A stretch of 64,000 bases of DNA from Conus ventricosus (GCA_018398815.1 CM031612.1:921207-985206); one strand, 5' to 3'; positions 1 through 11,147 are shown, counted from the first letter of the stretch. A program made the numbers and translations. The notes: a model not told the origin generated them from the letters alone.

Positions 1-414
1 TCTTAGAGCATCTCCCCTGGGAAGGCAGAGGACTAAGTGGTGTGCAGTGTGAGGCCCCGCCTGTCTTAGATCATCTCCCCTGTCTTAGATCATCTCCCCT
101 GGGAAGGCAGAGGACTAAGTGGTGTGCAGTGTAAGGCCCCGCCTGTCTTAGAGCATCTCCCCTGGGACGGCAGAGGACTAATGGTGTGCAGTGTAAGGCC
201 CCGCCCGTCTTAGATCATCTCCTCCTGGATTAGTCAATCGCACTAGTCGTTGATCATTCCCTGTCTTGAGCTCTCCTCCTGTCTTAGATCATCTCCCCTG
301 TCTTAGATCATCTCCCCGGGGAACGGCAGAGGACTAAGTGGTGTGCAGTGTAAGGCCCCGCCTGTCTTAGAGTCACCCCTTGGGACGGCAGAGGACTAAT
401 GGTGTGCATGTAAG
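1..414. repeat. Minisatellite, ~62-bp unit, about 6 copies, cut by window edge
   Basis: Direct head-to-tail units each contain ggcagaggactaagtggtg and a gtaaggccccgcctgtctta junction. Unit boundaries shift by one to a few bases, and a short inner duplication of the cctgtcttagatcatctccc part is seen near 60-110 and 275-320. The array starts left of the window. No coding potential was recognised. Confidence 0.9.
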
Positions 415-755
415 GCTGTGCCGTGGCCTAACGGCTACACACCATGCCATGTCATGGTCAGGTGATGCGTGCCCCTAACGGCTACAACACATCCACGTCT
501 GTCAGGCTGATGGCGTGGCCTAACCTGGCTAAGACATCTGCCCCGTCTTGGTCAAGGCTTGGGCGTGGACTAAGGGCATTAACACCCATGCCTCGTCAGG
601 TCCAGGTGATGGCGTGGCCTAACGGGCTGCTTCACATGCACTTCTGGTAAGGCTGATGGCGTGTCCTAACGGGCCTAACAACACCATGCCACGTCATGGT
701 CAAGGCTGATGGCGTGTCCTAACGGGCCTGCTATCCACAATGCCACTTCATGGTC
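415..755. repeat. Minisatellite, ~50-60-bp unit, about 6 copies
   Basis: Units share gatggcgtggcctaacgg and a ccatgccacgtcatggtcaa stretch. It follows the previous array directly but shares no unit sequence with it. Copies are unequal in length. The open frame that runs through it is a by-product of the repeat. Confidence 0.85.
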
Positions 756-920
756 AAGCCCTCTCCACCGTGTCACCGACATTCATTGGAGTTGCGGCTG
801 TTCCCGTTGCTGTAATAATTCTTGAATCGTTTGAACAAAACACATCTCCAATTCTGCGGCCTTTCATGCCGTGCTCTCGTGGCAATCTCAGTGTCGATGT
901 CCTCTCCGCGTCTTGGTTTG

Positions 921-1062
921 GTTCTGTTGAAGTCAAAGGTAATGACCAATTCAAGGGCTCTGTCGCTGGACGGTTGAAGTCGAAGGTAATGACCAATTCA
1001 AGGGCTCTGTCGCTGGACGTTGAAGTCGAAGGTAATGACCAATTCAAGGGCTCAGTCGCTGG
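921..1062. repeat. Minisatellite, ~46-bp unit, 3 copies
   Basis: Three nearly identical direct units contain gtaatgaccaattcaaggg followed by ctctgtcgctggac. Open frames on both strands cross it, which fits a unit length that happens to lack stops; I do not read them as protein. Confidence 0.85.
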
Positions 1063-1384
1063 ACGGCCGTGGTGGCGCCCTCCACTCACGCCGGCTCCGC
1101 GGCCAAAGCAATGACTGTCGTCAGTAGGGGTCTGAGTGGGTGGTGTCCTGCCTACGTTGGATCAGAACAGGCGCCACTGAACCAGAAGTCACTAGGCAGT
1201 ACGAGCAGTGTCTCCTCTGGTGGGTTGCCTCATAATGACTTGATATTGACTGCTACCTGTGTGTGTGGAGAGGCTGCGACGGGCCGGGCTGTGGCAGTGG
1301 ACGGGGTGTCGGACTGAGCGGCGTGGATGCAGTGCCGCTGAGGTGGCACACAAGGTAGGAGCAGAAAAAAAAGAAGCAACGGCA
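1063..1384. other. Non-repetitive spacer, no gene seen
   Basis: GC-rich single-copy sequence between two arrays. I see no recognisable protein, RNA or mobile element in it. Confidence 0.6.
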
Positions 1385-2775
1385 ACAGAATGAGTTGTAG
1401 CGGTATCATCAGCGGCAGTGATGAGGGATACACGTGGTAGAATGAGTTTCAGCGATGTCATCAGCGGCGGTGATGAGGGATACACGTGGTAGAATGAGTT
1501 GCAGCGGTGTCATCAGCGGCAGTGATGAGGGATTACAAGTGGTAAAATGAGTTGCAGCGATGTCATCAGCGGCAGTGATGAGGGATACACGTGGTAGAAT
1601 GAGTTTCAGCGGTGTCATCAGCGGCAGTGATGAGGGATGCAAGTGGTAGAATGAGTTGCAGCGATGTCATCAGCGGCAGTGATGAGGGATACACGTGGTA
1701 GAATGAGTTTCAGCGGTGTCATCAGCGGCAGTGATGAGGGATACACGTGGTTAGAATGAGTTTCAGCGGTGTCATCAGCGGCATGTATGAGGGATACAAG
1801 TGGTAGAATGAGTTTCAGCGGTGTCATCAGCGGCAGTGATGAGGGATACACGTGGTAGAATGAGTTTCAGCGGTGTCATCAGCGGCAGTGATGAGGGATA
1901 CAAGTGGTAGAATGAGTTTCAGCGGTGTCATCAGCGGCAGTGATGAGGGATACAAGTGGTAGAATGAGTTTCAGCGGTGTCATCAGCGGCAGTGATGAGG
2001 GATACAAGTGGTAGAAGAATGAGTTTCAGCGGTGTCATCAGCGGCAGTGATGAGGGATACAAGTGGTAGAATGAGTTTCAGCGGTGTCATCAGCGGCAGT
2101 GATGAGGGATACAAGTGGTAAAATGAGTTTCAGCGGGTTTCAGCGGCAGTGATGAGGGATACAAGTGGTAGAATGAGTTGCAGCGGTGTCATCAGCGGCA
2201 GTGATGAGGGATACAAGTGGTTAGAATGAGTTTCAGCGGTGTCATCAGCGGCAGTGATGAGGGATACAAGTGGTAGAATGAGTTTCAGCGGTGTCATCAG
2301 CGGCAGTGATGAGGGATACAGTGGTAGAATGAGTTTCAGCGGTGTCATCAGCGGCAGTGATGAGGGATACAAGTGGTAGATGAGTTGCAGCGGTGTCATA
2401 GCGGCAGGATGAGGTACAAGTGGTATTTAGTTGCCGGGTGCTCAGACGGCATGATGAGGATACAAGTAAGTAGAATGGTTCAGCGGTGTCATAGCGGCAG
2501 TTGAGGGGTCAAGAGTGAGAATGAGTTTCAGCGGTGCTCAGCGGCAGAGTGTGGGGTATAAAGTGGTAGATGAGTTTCAGCGGCGTCTCTGCGGCAGTGA
2601 TGAGGGAACAAGTGGTTAGAATGGTGTTCACCTGTACATCACGGGCACCGTGATGAGGGACAGTGGTGATGAGTGCACAGGATGTATCAGCGGCAGTGAA
2701 GGAGAGGATCAGTGGTAGAAGAGTTCAGGGTGGTCATCAGCGGCAGTGATGAGGATACACGTGGTAGTAGATAAG
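1385..2775. repeat. Minisatellite, ~52-bp unit, about 27 copies
   Basis: Direct units carry gtgtcatcagcggcagtgat, then gagggatacaagtggtagaa and tgagtttcag. Copies from 1385 to about 2390 are well matched. From about 2400 on they become ragged with many 1-3 base losses, which is either edge decay of the array or poorer sequence quality. Minus-strand frames of 77-89 codons are repeat read-through. Confidence 0.95.
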
Positions 2776-3186
2776 CAAGAGAGGCGTTACTTATCGGTAT
2801 ACGATGAAGGAAATAGTTACCTGCGCAGATGCCGTAGCCTTTGGTCCAGTCTGACGAAAGTTCAGGTAGGGCGGAGGGAGGGGGGTTGGAAGGGGTGGAT
2901 AAATGCCGCCGTTGCGGGTTTGGATCCTGAGACGGATCTGATACGAATGGCGTTTCACCACTGTACCATCCGGGCTACCTGTGCAGCGAGGCAGCGGTGT
3001 GAGGTCACGGATGTGACCAGGAAGGAGAATGGTAGAGGCAGGAAAGATGGATGGCCGGGCATAACAACAACACACAAGGACGAGGACGACCATGGTTTTA
3101 CTTTAGCAACTAATGATTAACTCCAGAAGTCGTGATTGCGTCCCTTCGCAGATCTTGTCAGGCTGGCGAAGAGAAAGCGCGTGCAA

Positions 3187-3369
3187 TCATGAGCTGACAC
3201 ACACAACAACAGTCTGTCGAAACTCCTGATTACCCCGCAAGTTGTCGTTGACGTAGATGTACCATCTGTCTGTGTCACAGTAGAACCTGCTGATGCTCGT
3301 GGCCAAGATTCGGTGTAGGCGGAATGAATTATCCTCTCCCCAGGACGAAACGTTCGTGCTCTGTCCGCT
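3187..3369 (-). CDS. Candidate exon downstream of the 3408-3605 frame, unrecognised
   Basis: A second minus-strand frame of 60 codons runs from the stop at 3370-3372 to a TGA at 3187-3189. It contains RFYCDTDRWYIYVNDNL, a protein-like composition rich in aromatic and acidic residues. Lying 3' of the previous frame on the same strand, it could be the next exon of one gene with a very short intron. No clear pyrimidine tract precedes it. Both frames could be fortuitous. Confidence 0.22.
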   Translation of the reverse strand, partial: SGQSTNVSSWGEDNSFRLHRILATSISRFYCDTDRWYIYVNDNLRGNQEFRQTVVVCVSS

Positions 3370-3407
3370 TTAATACATGTGTAACCCGGGGAGGGGCGGG
3401 GGGGGAG

Positions 3408-3605
3408 TCACTGACTTGCCCATGCAGTTTGTACATGGGAAAGAGAAAGGCGCTTCTCGTTTTTAGATGTCTGAATCAACAACAACAATAGCCCATTACT
3501 CATGGCTAAAGTTTCTGTGGAAGTGAAACCACTTGGGCCATTGTCAGACACCTGCATGGCGTCGGTCGGCTCACGAGTTTTGATGGCGAAGCTGAGATAC
3601 CAGGA
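3408..3605 (-). CDS. Candidate exon or chance open frame, unrecognised
   Basis: A 65-codon minus-strand frame lies between a stop at 3606-3608 and a TGA at 3408-3410, in one of the few non-repetitive parts of the left arm. It begins next to a tttctag acceptor-like site. Residues read WYLSFAIKTREPTDAMQV and continue into a leucine-rich stretch. The beginning recalls a beta-sandwich domain such as laminin G, but this is only an impression. No start codon or confirmed splice site was found. Confidence 0.2.
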   Translation of the reverse strand, partial: SWYLSFAIKTREPTDAMQVSDNGPSGFTSTETLAMSNGLLLLLIQTSKNEKRLSLSHVQTAWASQ

Positions 3606-3627
3606 CTAGAAACGTTGCCATGCGCTT

Positions 3628-3882
3628 AGCTTGGCGCTCGTCAGTTGGTCAGAATGCACTTTAACACTTGGCGCCATCGTCAGTTAGTCAGAATGCACAA
3701 ACAAATTGGCGCCATCGTCAGTTGGTCAGAATGCCTAACACTTGGCGCCATCGTCAGTTGGTCAGAATGCACTAACACTTGGCGCCATCGTCAGTTGGTC
3801 AGAATGCACTAACACTTGGAGCCATCGTCAGTTAGTCAGAATGCACTAACACTTGGCGCCATTGGCAGTTAGTCAGAATGCA
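3628..3882. repeat. Minisatellite, 37-bp unit, about 7 copies
   Basis: Direct units combine cttggcgccatcgtcagttg and gtcagaatgcactaaca with few substitutions. Confidence 0.92.
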
Positions 3883-3924
3883 ACGTCGTGATGACCCTGG
3901 ACACATGACTGTGTGTGTGTGTAG

Positions 3925-3990
3925 GGGGGGGGGGGGGGGGGGGGGGGGGCGGGGGGCGAAGAGGGGCGGGGGAGGGGGGGGGGCACACGC
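3925..3990. repeat. Poly-G tract
   Basis: About 60 bases of almost uninterrupted G on the plus strand after a short GT run. It is likely to form G-quadruplexes, and its length in the assembly is unreliable. Confidence 0.9.
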
Positions 3991-4171
3991 TGGACAAGAC
4001 AGCGTCGTCTGACCAGCGGCGGTAAGCGTCTCGCGCCTCTCCATCAGTCCCGTCCACTGATCGGTCCATCGATCCCGGTCACACCTGAATGATCAGCCTC
4101 GGTGACGTCACGGCCATACTAGGCCCATCTCACCGTGTGTTTCCAGATCAGTTCCTTCGTCTGTCTGCCTA

Positions 4172-4173
4172 TT

Positions 4174-4230
<57 letters not shown>

Positions 4231-4459
4231 TCTTTTGTTTTGTTTTTCTGTCTGTCTGCCTGTCTGCCCCACCCCCTCCCCTCTCTGTCTTTCTCTTTGC
4301 TCCCTCCCTCTCTAACTTGGTATGTCCGTGTACAAAGTTGCCAGTATTTCTTTGTGATGTTTTCCTGTTTCCCTGTAGGCTACTGTGTGCCGGATGTCAT
4401 AGTTGACAACTGGTTGCATGGCCCGCTTAGGTTTGCTTGGAAAAGAGTTTGATCTCTCT

Positions 4460-4540
<81 letters not shown>

Positions 4541-4705
4541 GTCCGTTTGTCATCTCCCCTTCTCTTTCTCTGTCTGTCTTTCACTCTATCTGTCTCTCTC
4601 CCGCTCTCTCTGTCTTTGTCCGTCCGTCTGTATGTCTGAGTCCTCTCTCTCTCTCTGTCCCATTTTCTCTGCCTCTGTCTGTCTGTCTGTCTGCCCCCCC
4701 CCCCC

Positions 4706-4771
<66 letters not shown>

Positions 4772-4780
4772 GTCGTTTGT
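4172..4780. repeat. CT/GTCT microsatellite field
   Basis: Long (CT)n runs at 4172-4226, 4460-4535 and 4700-4780 are separated by GTCT-rich sequence and a C run near 4694. On the minus strand they read GA. Two acceptor-like sites (4377-4378 and 4781-4782) follow pyrimidine tracts here. Confidence 0.95.
4379..4452 (+). CDS. Candidate 3' exon, unrecognised
   Basis: A pyrimidine tract ending tttccctgtag is followed by an open frame of 23 codons with a TGA at 4450-4452. It includes CVPDVIVDNWLHGPLRFAW. A frame this short is open by chance quite often. It shows no recognisable domain. Confidence 0.18.
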
Positions 4781-4782
4781 AG

Positions 4783-4962
4783 TCAGAGCACGTAGTACTA
4801 GCCTACTCGACAATGCGTGTGTCTGGGACTGATGTGGGTGTCTGTGGTGGAAGCGCTGCAGAGCGTAGCGTGTGTCCGGCACTGGGACAGGGGGCCGGGC
4901 AGATCCGGGTCACTCCTTACTCACTCAGCCGGAGCGGAAGAGCAGTTGAAGCGTGTTGGCCG
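4783..4962 (+). CDS. Candidate internal exon, 60 codons, phase 0 both ends, unrecognised
   Basis: A long CT tract ends in cgtttgtag at 4782. The following 180 bases are open in the frame starting TCA GAG and end just before a good donor, GTACGT, at 4963. The product would include YSTMRVSGTDVGVCGGSA and three cysteines. Length is an exact codon multiple and both splice signals look reasonable, but the frame also continues past the donor and no family is recognised. Some chance of coincidence remains. Confidence 0.25.
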
Positions 4963-5126
4963 GTACGTGGGCCCTTCCAGATCATCTCGCTCCGGCCGCC
5001 TGCCCCTGTATGGCCGCCCGGATCTACACGGCTGCGACTGTTTTTGTCAGTCTGTCTGTCTGTCAGTCAGTCCTGTCACAGCGGGAGCGATGACACTGAC
5101 GTCTGCACCATAGAGGCCAGACTCCA

Positions 5127-5692
5127 TAGTTAGAACACTGCACACCACAAGGACTTGGGGGACGGTTCTGTAGTTAAACACTGCACACCACAAGGACTTG
5201 GGGGACTGTTCTGTAGTTAGAACACTGCACACCACAAGGACTTGGGGGGACGGGTCTATAGTTAGAACACTGCACACTACAGTGACTTGGGGGACGGTTC
5301 TGTAGTTAGAACACTGCACACCACAAGGACTTGGGGGACGGGTCTATAGTTAGAACACTGCACACTACAGTGACTTGGGGGACTGTTCTGTAGTTAGAAC
5401 ACTGCACACCACAAGGACTTGGGGGACTGTTCTGTAGTTAGAACACTGCACACCACAAGGACTTGGGGGACGGTTCTGTAGTTAGAACACTGCACACCCC
5501 AATGACTTGGGACGGTTCTATAGTTAGAACATGACACCACAATGACTTGGGGGACGGTTCTGTAGTTAGAACACTGCACACCACAATGACTTGGGGGGAC
5601 GGGTCTATAGTTAGAACACTGCACTCCACAATGATTTGCGGGGACGGGTCTATAATTAGAACACTGCACACTACAGTGACTTGGGGGACGGT
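5127..5692. repeat. Minisatellite, 44-bp unit, about 13 copies
   Basis: Units contain ttagaacactgcacaccaca then aggacttgggggacgg. Two unit versions alternate (ctgtagttag and ctatagttag; accacaagga and actacagtga), which suggests higher-order duplication of unit pairs. Confidence 0.95.
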
Positions 5693-5765
5693 GGCTGGGC
5701 CTCACTGGGGCGGGAGCTGTGGTGGGAGGAGAGACATGGTGGGTTGGAGCAGCTGTAGACAGATA

Positions 5766-6058
5766 GTTGTGGAGCAGGCTGTGGACGAGAGTTGTGGAGC
5801 AGGCTGTGGACAGAGTTGTGGAGCAGGCTGTGGACAGAGGTTGTGGAGCAGGCTGTGGGCAGAGAGTTGTGGAGCAGGCTGTGGACAGAGAGTTGTGGAG
5901 CAGGCTGTGGACAGAGTTGTGGAGCAGGCTGTGGACAGCGAGTTGTGGAGCAGGCTGTGGCAGAGAGTTGTGGAGCAGCCTGTGGACAGAGAGTTGTGGA
6001 GCAGGCTGTGGACAGAGTTGTGGAGCAGCATGTGGACAGAGATTGTGGAGCAGGCTTG
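5766..6058. repeat. Minisatellite, 24-bp unit, about 12 copies
   Basis: Unit core is gttgtggagcaggctgtgga. Because 24 is a multiple of three, several overlapping frames stay open on both strands and give Cys/Gly- or Ala/Pro-rich repeat peptides; I regard these as artefacts of the repeat. Confidence 0.95.
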
Positions 6059-6084
6059 AGGATCAGTGGACACAGTGGAGCTGC

Positions 6085-6250
6085 ACAGCTGAGCTGCATT
6101 CAGGTCATGGACAGTTTCACCTGGTACAGCTGAGCTGCATTCAGGTCATGGACACGTTTCACCTGGTACAGCTGAGCTGCATTCAGGTCATGGACACGTT
6201 TCACCTGGTACAGCTGAGCTGCATTCAGGTCATGGACACGTTTCACCTGG
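6085..6250. repeat. Minisatellite, 42-bp unit, about 4 copies
   Basis: Unit contains gctgagctgcattcaggtca and tggacacgtttcacctggta. It lies back to back with the 24-bp and 62-bp arrays on each side. Confidence 0.92.
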
Positions 6251-6291
6251 TGTGGCTGCCATGCCTGATGACCACTGCTTAGTGTCCGTCT

Positions 6292-6600
6292 GTGCGGGGT
6301 GTGGAGGATGCTGGCATGGGTGAGGACAGAAAGCGGTTCACCCCTGTCACGTTGTGCGGGGTGTGGAGGATGCTGGCATGGGGTAGGACAGAAAGCGGTT
6401 CACCCTGTCACGTTGTGCGGGGTGTGGAGGATGCTGGCATGGGGTAGGACAGAAAGCGGTTCACCCCTGTCACGTTGTGCGGGGTGTGGAGGATGCTGGC
6501 ATGGGGTAGGACAGAAAGCGGTTCACCCCTGTCACGTTCTCGGGGTGTGGAGGATGCTCGCATGGGTGAGGACAGAAAGCGGTTCACCCCTGCCACGTTG
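6292..6600. repeat. Minisatellite, 62-bp unit, 5 copies
   Basis: Unit contains gtgtggaggatgctggcatg and cagaaagcggttcacccctg. Copies differ by single bases. Confidence 0.93.
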
Positions 6601-6628
6601 CTCGACCGGAAGGGACCTCCAAGGAACC

Positions 6629-7258
6629 TCTGAATCATTGAGGTCGACGTAGGTCCAGCTGAATCATTGAGGTCGACGGTGGTCCCAGTGAACATGAGGT
6701 CAGCGTTGGTCCAGTCTGAATCATTGAGGTCGACGTTGGTACCCGTCTGAATCATTGTGGTCGACGTTGGTCCCAGTCTGAATCATTGAGGTCGACGTTG
6801 GTCCCAGTCTGAATCATTGAGGTCCACGTTGGTCCCAGTCTGAATAATTGAGGTCCACGTTGGTCCCAGTCTGAATCATTCAGGTCCACGTTGGTCCCAG
6901 TCTGAATCAGTTGAGGTCCACGTTGGTCCCAGTCTGAATCAGTGAGGTCACGTTGGTCCCAGTCTGAATCAGTTGAGGTCCACGTTGGTCCCAGTCTGAA
7001 TCGTGAGGTCCACGTTGGTCCCAGTCTGAATCAGTGAGGTCCACGTTGGTCCCAGTCTGAATCAGTGAGGTCCACGTTGGTCCCAGTCTGAATCAGTGAG
7101 GTCCACGTTGGTCCCAGTCTGAATCGGTGAGGTCCACGTTGGTCCCAGTCTGAATCAGTGAGGTCCACGTTGGTCCCAGTCTGAATCAGTGAGGTCCACG
7201 TTGGTCCCAGTCTGAATCAGTGAGGTCCACGTTGGTCCCAGTCTGAATCAGTGAGGTC
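6629..7258. repeat. Minisatellite, 31-bp unit, about 20 copies, truncated by the gap
   Basis: Unit core ggtcccagtctgaatcagtg is followed by aggtccacgtt. The left copies differ (gtcgacg instead of gtccacg) and the right ones are nearly homogeneous. The array ends exactly at the N run, so its true length is unknown. Confidence 0.95.
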
Positions 7259-7358
7259 NNNNNNNNNNNNNNNNNNNNNNNNNNNNNNNNNNNNNNNNNN
7301 NNNNNNNNNNNNNNNNNNNNNNNNNNNNNNNNNNNNNNNNNNNNNNNNNNNNNNNNNN
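7259..7358. other. Assembly gap, 100 N
   Basis: Exactly 100 N, the usual placeholder for a scaffold join of unknown size. It separates a 31-bp minisatellite from an AC microsatellite, so collapsed repeat is the likely cause. Confidence 0.99.
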
Positions 7359-7500
7359 ACACACACACACACACCAACACACCCCACACACACACACAAA
7401 ACACACACACACACACACACAGACAGAAAACAAAACGCGCACACAACCACCCACAACACCCACACACACCCACACACAACCAACACAACCACCACCGCAA
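7359..7500. repeat. AC microsatellite, imperfect
   Basis: (AC)n with interruptions by extra A, C or a short cagacagaaaa segment. A matching tract at about 11795-11940 begins the second copy of the duplicated block. Confidence 0.9.
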
Positions 7501-7889
7501 CGGGTAAAAACTAACAAAACATGATTCAGAGTTGGACGAAAGACCCGAAGAGAAAAGTAGATGAATTTACAGTGACCCAGTCTGAGCCCCCCCTCGCCCT
7601 CTTCAACAAACACACCCCCATTCCTTACTTCTCCCACCTCCTTCGGCATTTTTCCACCCTCCCTGCCCTCTTCCCTACGTCTCCCCCAGCCTCATCCCCC
7701 CTCCCCCCCCCCCCCCCCCCCCCACCCACCCTCGCCCCAACTGTCCCCACGCTTATAATGAGTAACGACGAGTAGAAAGATTCACACGTACTCATACAAC
7801 ATTTGGTGTAAAAGAGCACTCTGACAAAATGTACTTGTTCAAAACTGTTTTGCCCCCTCCTCCATTCCTCCCCCATCCCCACACTCTCT

Positions 7890-7894
7890 AGTTC

Positions 7895-7940
<46 letters not shown>

Positions 7941-7976
7941 CCCTCTTCTCTCTCTCTCTCTCCCCTCTTTCTCTTC

Positions 7977-8030
<54 letters not shown>

Positions 8031-8148
8031 CTATCTGTCTATATCTATCTATCTATATATCAATGTATGTATGTATGTATGTATTATGTATGTAATGTAT
8101 CTATCTATCTATCTATCTCTCTGTCTGTCTATCTATCCATCTATCTAC

Positions 8149-8182
<34 letters not shown>

Positions 8183-8185
8183 CCT
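7890..8185. repeat. CT, CTAT, ATGT and GT microsatellites
   Basis: A compound run of GTCT, (CT)n, (CTAT)n, (ATGT)n and finally (GT)n at about 8152-8180. The same succession reappears, more broken, at 12370-12665. Confidence 0.9.
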
Positions 8186-8622
8186 CCTCCCACTCTCCCC
8201 CCCCCCACCCCCCCCCGTCCCGCGCCTCTTCAATTCAGTACTCTCCTCACTCTCACAGCCCTAAGTCCTCTGTCTGCAACCATGTCCTCACAACGTGCAC
8301 CAACTGTGCACCCCCTCCCTCCCACTCCCTTCCCTTCCTTCACTCCTTCTCTCATCCCCTCCTCTCTTCAGCCACACGTCTCAAACACACCTCCTCCTCC
8401 CCCCCCCCCTCTCTCTCCACCCTCTCCACCCACTCTCTACCTGCTCCCCCCCCCCCCCATCCCCCCCCCCTCCCCTTCTTCTCCCACCGAGCCGTTCTAT
8501 TCAGACCACGGCCCGCAGTCGAGACAACAGCTCCGTCGTGCTCTCAGATTGGGATGAATGCACGCCACACCACTTTTAATTACTCCCAGTTCACTGAGAT
8601 TTCTATGTCTATTGAAAGACCT

Positions 8623-8689
<67 letters not shown>

Positions 8690-8731
8690 TTCATTCATTC
8701 ATTCTTTCTTTCTGTCTTTCTTTTTCAAAGG

Positions 8732-8848
8732 CTGAATGAGAGACACCGACACTCGTTGGCGCAGTGTGCTATGACAACACTGGGAATCTTCCTGATAGAA
8801 CGTGCCCAGCCTGCCATGTTCTCAGCCATAGAAAAAAGAAGTACCTAG
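8732..8848 (+). CDS. Candidate exon, copy 1, frame-disturbed relative to copy 2
   Basis: A CT microsatellite and ctttctttttcaaag precede an open frame of 38 codons that starts LNERHRHSLA and ends at TAG 8846-8848. Compared with copy 2 (13252-13371), three single-base losses shift the middle of the frame and restore it near the end, so only the first ten and last residues agree. Either copy 1 has decayed or base errors are present. Confidence 0.2.
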   Translation: MNERHRHSLAQCAMTTLGIFLIERAQPAMFSAIEKRST

Positions 8849-8862
8849 TCTGACTGAGTGCT

Positions 8863-8901
<39 letters not shown>

Positions 8902-8937
8902 GGGGGGGGGGGGGGGGGTGGGGGGGGGGGGGGGGGT

Positions 8938-8976
<39 letters not shown>

Positions 8977-8992
8977 CGGGGGGTCGGGGGGA
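8863..8992. repeat. Poly-G tract, about 130 bp
   Basis: Nearly pure G with rare A, T or C. The matching tract in copy 2 is 13388-13508. On the plus strand it is a strong quadruplex candidate, and assembled length is unlikely to be exact. Confidence 0.95.
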
Positions 8993-9119
8993 AGTGGGCC
9001 CACAGTCGGTCGTATGAGTATATGTGAAATGGTGTGGTGAGTTGGGGAAGGAATGTGAGTGGGGAGGGTTGGGGGGATGGTAGTGTGTGTGGGAATGATG
9101 GTGTTATGAACGCAGTGTG

Positions 9120-9790
9120 AAGTGTGTGTCATATTGTACTGTATGTATGTTATGTATGCATATAGAGTGGATGTATGTGTCTGAATGTACAGTGTATTGT
9201 CACGTATGTATGTGTATGTGTGTATGTATGTGTGTGTGCATATTTATAGAAGCACGTTGTGTATATGTATGTATATATTATGTATGTATGATGTGTATGC
9301 ATGTATCACGTGCTATGTATGCATGTCTGTATGTCCTGTTGTCCGCTGTATGTAGTGTGCATGTACGTGTGTGTCCATAATATCTCCGTATGTTGTATAC
9401 ATTATTATCTTATATATATTATTATATATATATCTATATATATATAATATGATATGTGTGTCTGTGTGTTTCGTCTCCTCTCTCTCTCTTCTCTGCTCAT
9501 CTCTCTCTCTCTGCCCCTGCTTCCCCTTTTCCTCTCCTCTACCTCCTTTCTCGTCCCTCTCCCCCCTCTCTCTCTCTATTTCGTCTCCCTCCTCTCTCTC
9601 CCCTTCTCTCTCTCTCTCCTCTCTCTCTTCTCTTTGGTTTTTTTGTGAGTCGTCCGTATGTGTGCTCGTGTGTGCATGATTATGTGTGCTCGTGTGTGTG
9701 CGCGCGCATATGTGTGTGTGCACGTTCGCTCGTATGTGTGCGCGTATGAGTGTGTGCGTATGTATGTGTGTATATGGGAGGGGCGGGGAG
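9120..9790. repeat. ATGT/TG, AT and CT simple-sequence stretch
   Basis: TATG- and TGTA-rich sequence at 9120-9390, an AT tract at 9410-9455, C/T-rich sequence to 9640 and TG/CGTATG repeats to 9780. It corresponds to 13680-14570 in copy 2. No gene is visible. Confidence 0.85.
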
Positions 9791-10521
9791 GGGGGAGGGG
9801 TACATACGTATCTTGTTACGTATCTTATATAATTACATATCGCCATATAGATATACAACCAAATGTTGTCCATAAAACAGAGTGGGAATGGCTATATACG
9901 CCAGTACACTGGTTATGTTAGTAATTTTGTTTTCGTATTTGTTTTTTGTATTATCCCTCAAAGGTGTGTCCATACAGTTTATAAAATCGTATTAGAATTG
10001 TGATGTTGGTCAGGTTTTATTTCATTTATCACACAAGCTGGTGGAATGTAATAGTACATCTGCGTAAAAGAAACAATCTGAGTGTTATTTTGTGTCCCTG
10101 CGTTTGCGCGGCATTTCTGTGTTGATATTCGGCGAAGCATGTCAAACTAAAGCGTCGGTCATTCGGGGAAAAAAAAAAAAAATATATATATAATAATATA
10201 TATATACAACAAACTAATAAATTCCAAGGATAAGTACCGCACCGTTCCAGCAACTTACAGAGCAGCTTGGTGTTGCAATGACTGCAAGAAATATTAAATT
10301 ATAAACAAAGCTTGCTCTTATGTCTTAGATTGAAGAAATAGGGGGGGATACGCATTCATATCTGCAGTGGTAGATGATTCCGCCTAACTAACAGTATGTG
10401 CTTGAGTGGGTGAATGGGGAAAATAAATAAATGCTTCTCAAAATGAGCCTTCAGCAAGCTTATATTCTCCAAGGGTGAGACATCCTCCAATAGGGAGGGA
10501 AACTCACTAACATATAACTCT

Positions 10522-10568
10522 GGTCATATACCGATATTTCGAAACTTGGTGGTTTCTCCTCAGTGACC
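10522..10568 (-). ncRNA. Hammerhead ribozyme, type I, complete
   Basis: Read 5' to 3' on the minus strand: stem I GGUCA (10568-10564), core CUGAGGA, stem II GAAAC with loop CACCAA and GUUUC, core GAAA (10540-10537), stem III UA with loop UCGG and UAU, A17 at 10527, stem I UGACC (10526-10522). A15.1 pairs with U16.1. All invariant core positions are present; position 7 is G, a position known to vary. The predicted cleavage triplet is AUA, between 10527 and 10526. Stem III is only three pairs, so activity may be weak or need dimers. Confidence 0.8.
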
Positions 10569-11147
10569 GCGGAAAGTGGTAATTTGACTCCTCTGCCTTT
10601 TCAGTTTTAAGAAGAATACAATCCCAGAAAAGGTTGGTGTGCAATACCGTAGTATGTTTGTTTGAGTTTTCAAAAAACCAACCAAAGGTGCCATCTAAGA
10701 AGCAAAAGAAAATCATAAAAGAGCAAAACAAACTACATTTTCTTGTGAAAAGTAAAAATATAAAAAGATATCCTCTAAGACACAAGTGCTGAGGGCAAGT
10801 TCTTGGAATGAATCCGCAAGGGACTAAAATACAACAAACTAATAATTCCAAGGATAAGTACCGCACCGTTCCAGCAACTTACAGAGCAGCTTGGTGTTGC
10901 AATGACTGCAAGAAATATTAAATTATAAACAAAGCTTGCTCTTATGTCTTAGATTGAAGAAATAGGGGGAGATACGCATTCATATCTGCAGTGGTAGATG
11001 ATTCCGCCTAACTAACAGTATGTGCTTGAGTGGGTGAATGGGGAAAATAAAATAAATGCTTCTCAAAATGAGCCTTCAGCAAGCTTATATTCTCCAAGGG
11101 TGAGACATCCTCCAATAGGGAGGGAAACTCACTAACATATAACTCCT

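Noticed and set aside
1385..2775. CRISPR-like regular repeats
   Set aside because: Units are contiguous direct repeats without unique spacers, and the setting is eukaryotic. The same holds for the other arrays.
2746..3120. 124-codon plus frame
   Set aside because: It begins inside the 52-bp array, has no recognised domain and competes with a 100-codon minus frame over the same bases.
5671..6282. Several 110-170 codon frames on both strands
   Set aside because: The 24-bp unit is a codon multiple, so all frames lacking a stop in the unit remain open; no selection is implied.
10507..10866. 119-codon minus frame in the ribozyme unit
   Set aside because: Not preserved in the sister units; no recognised domain; the unit behaves as non-coding repeat.
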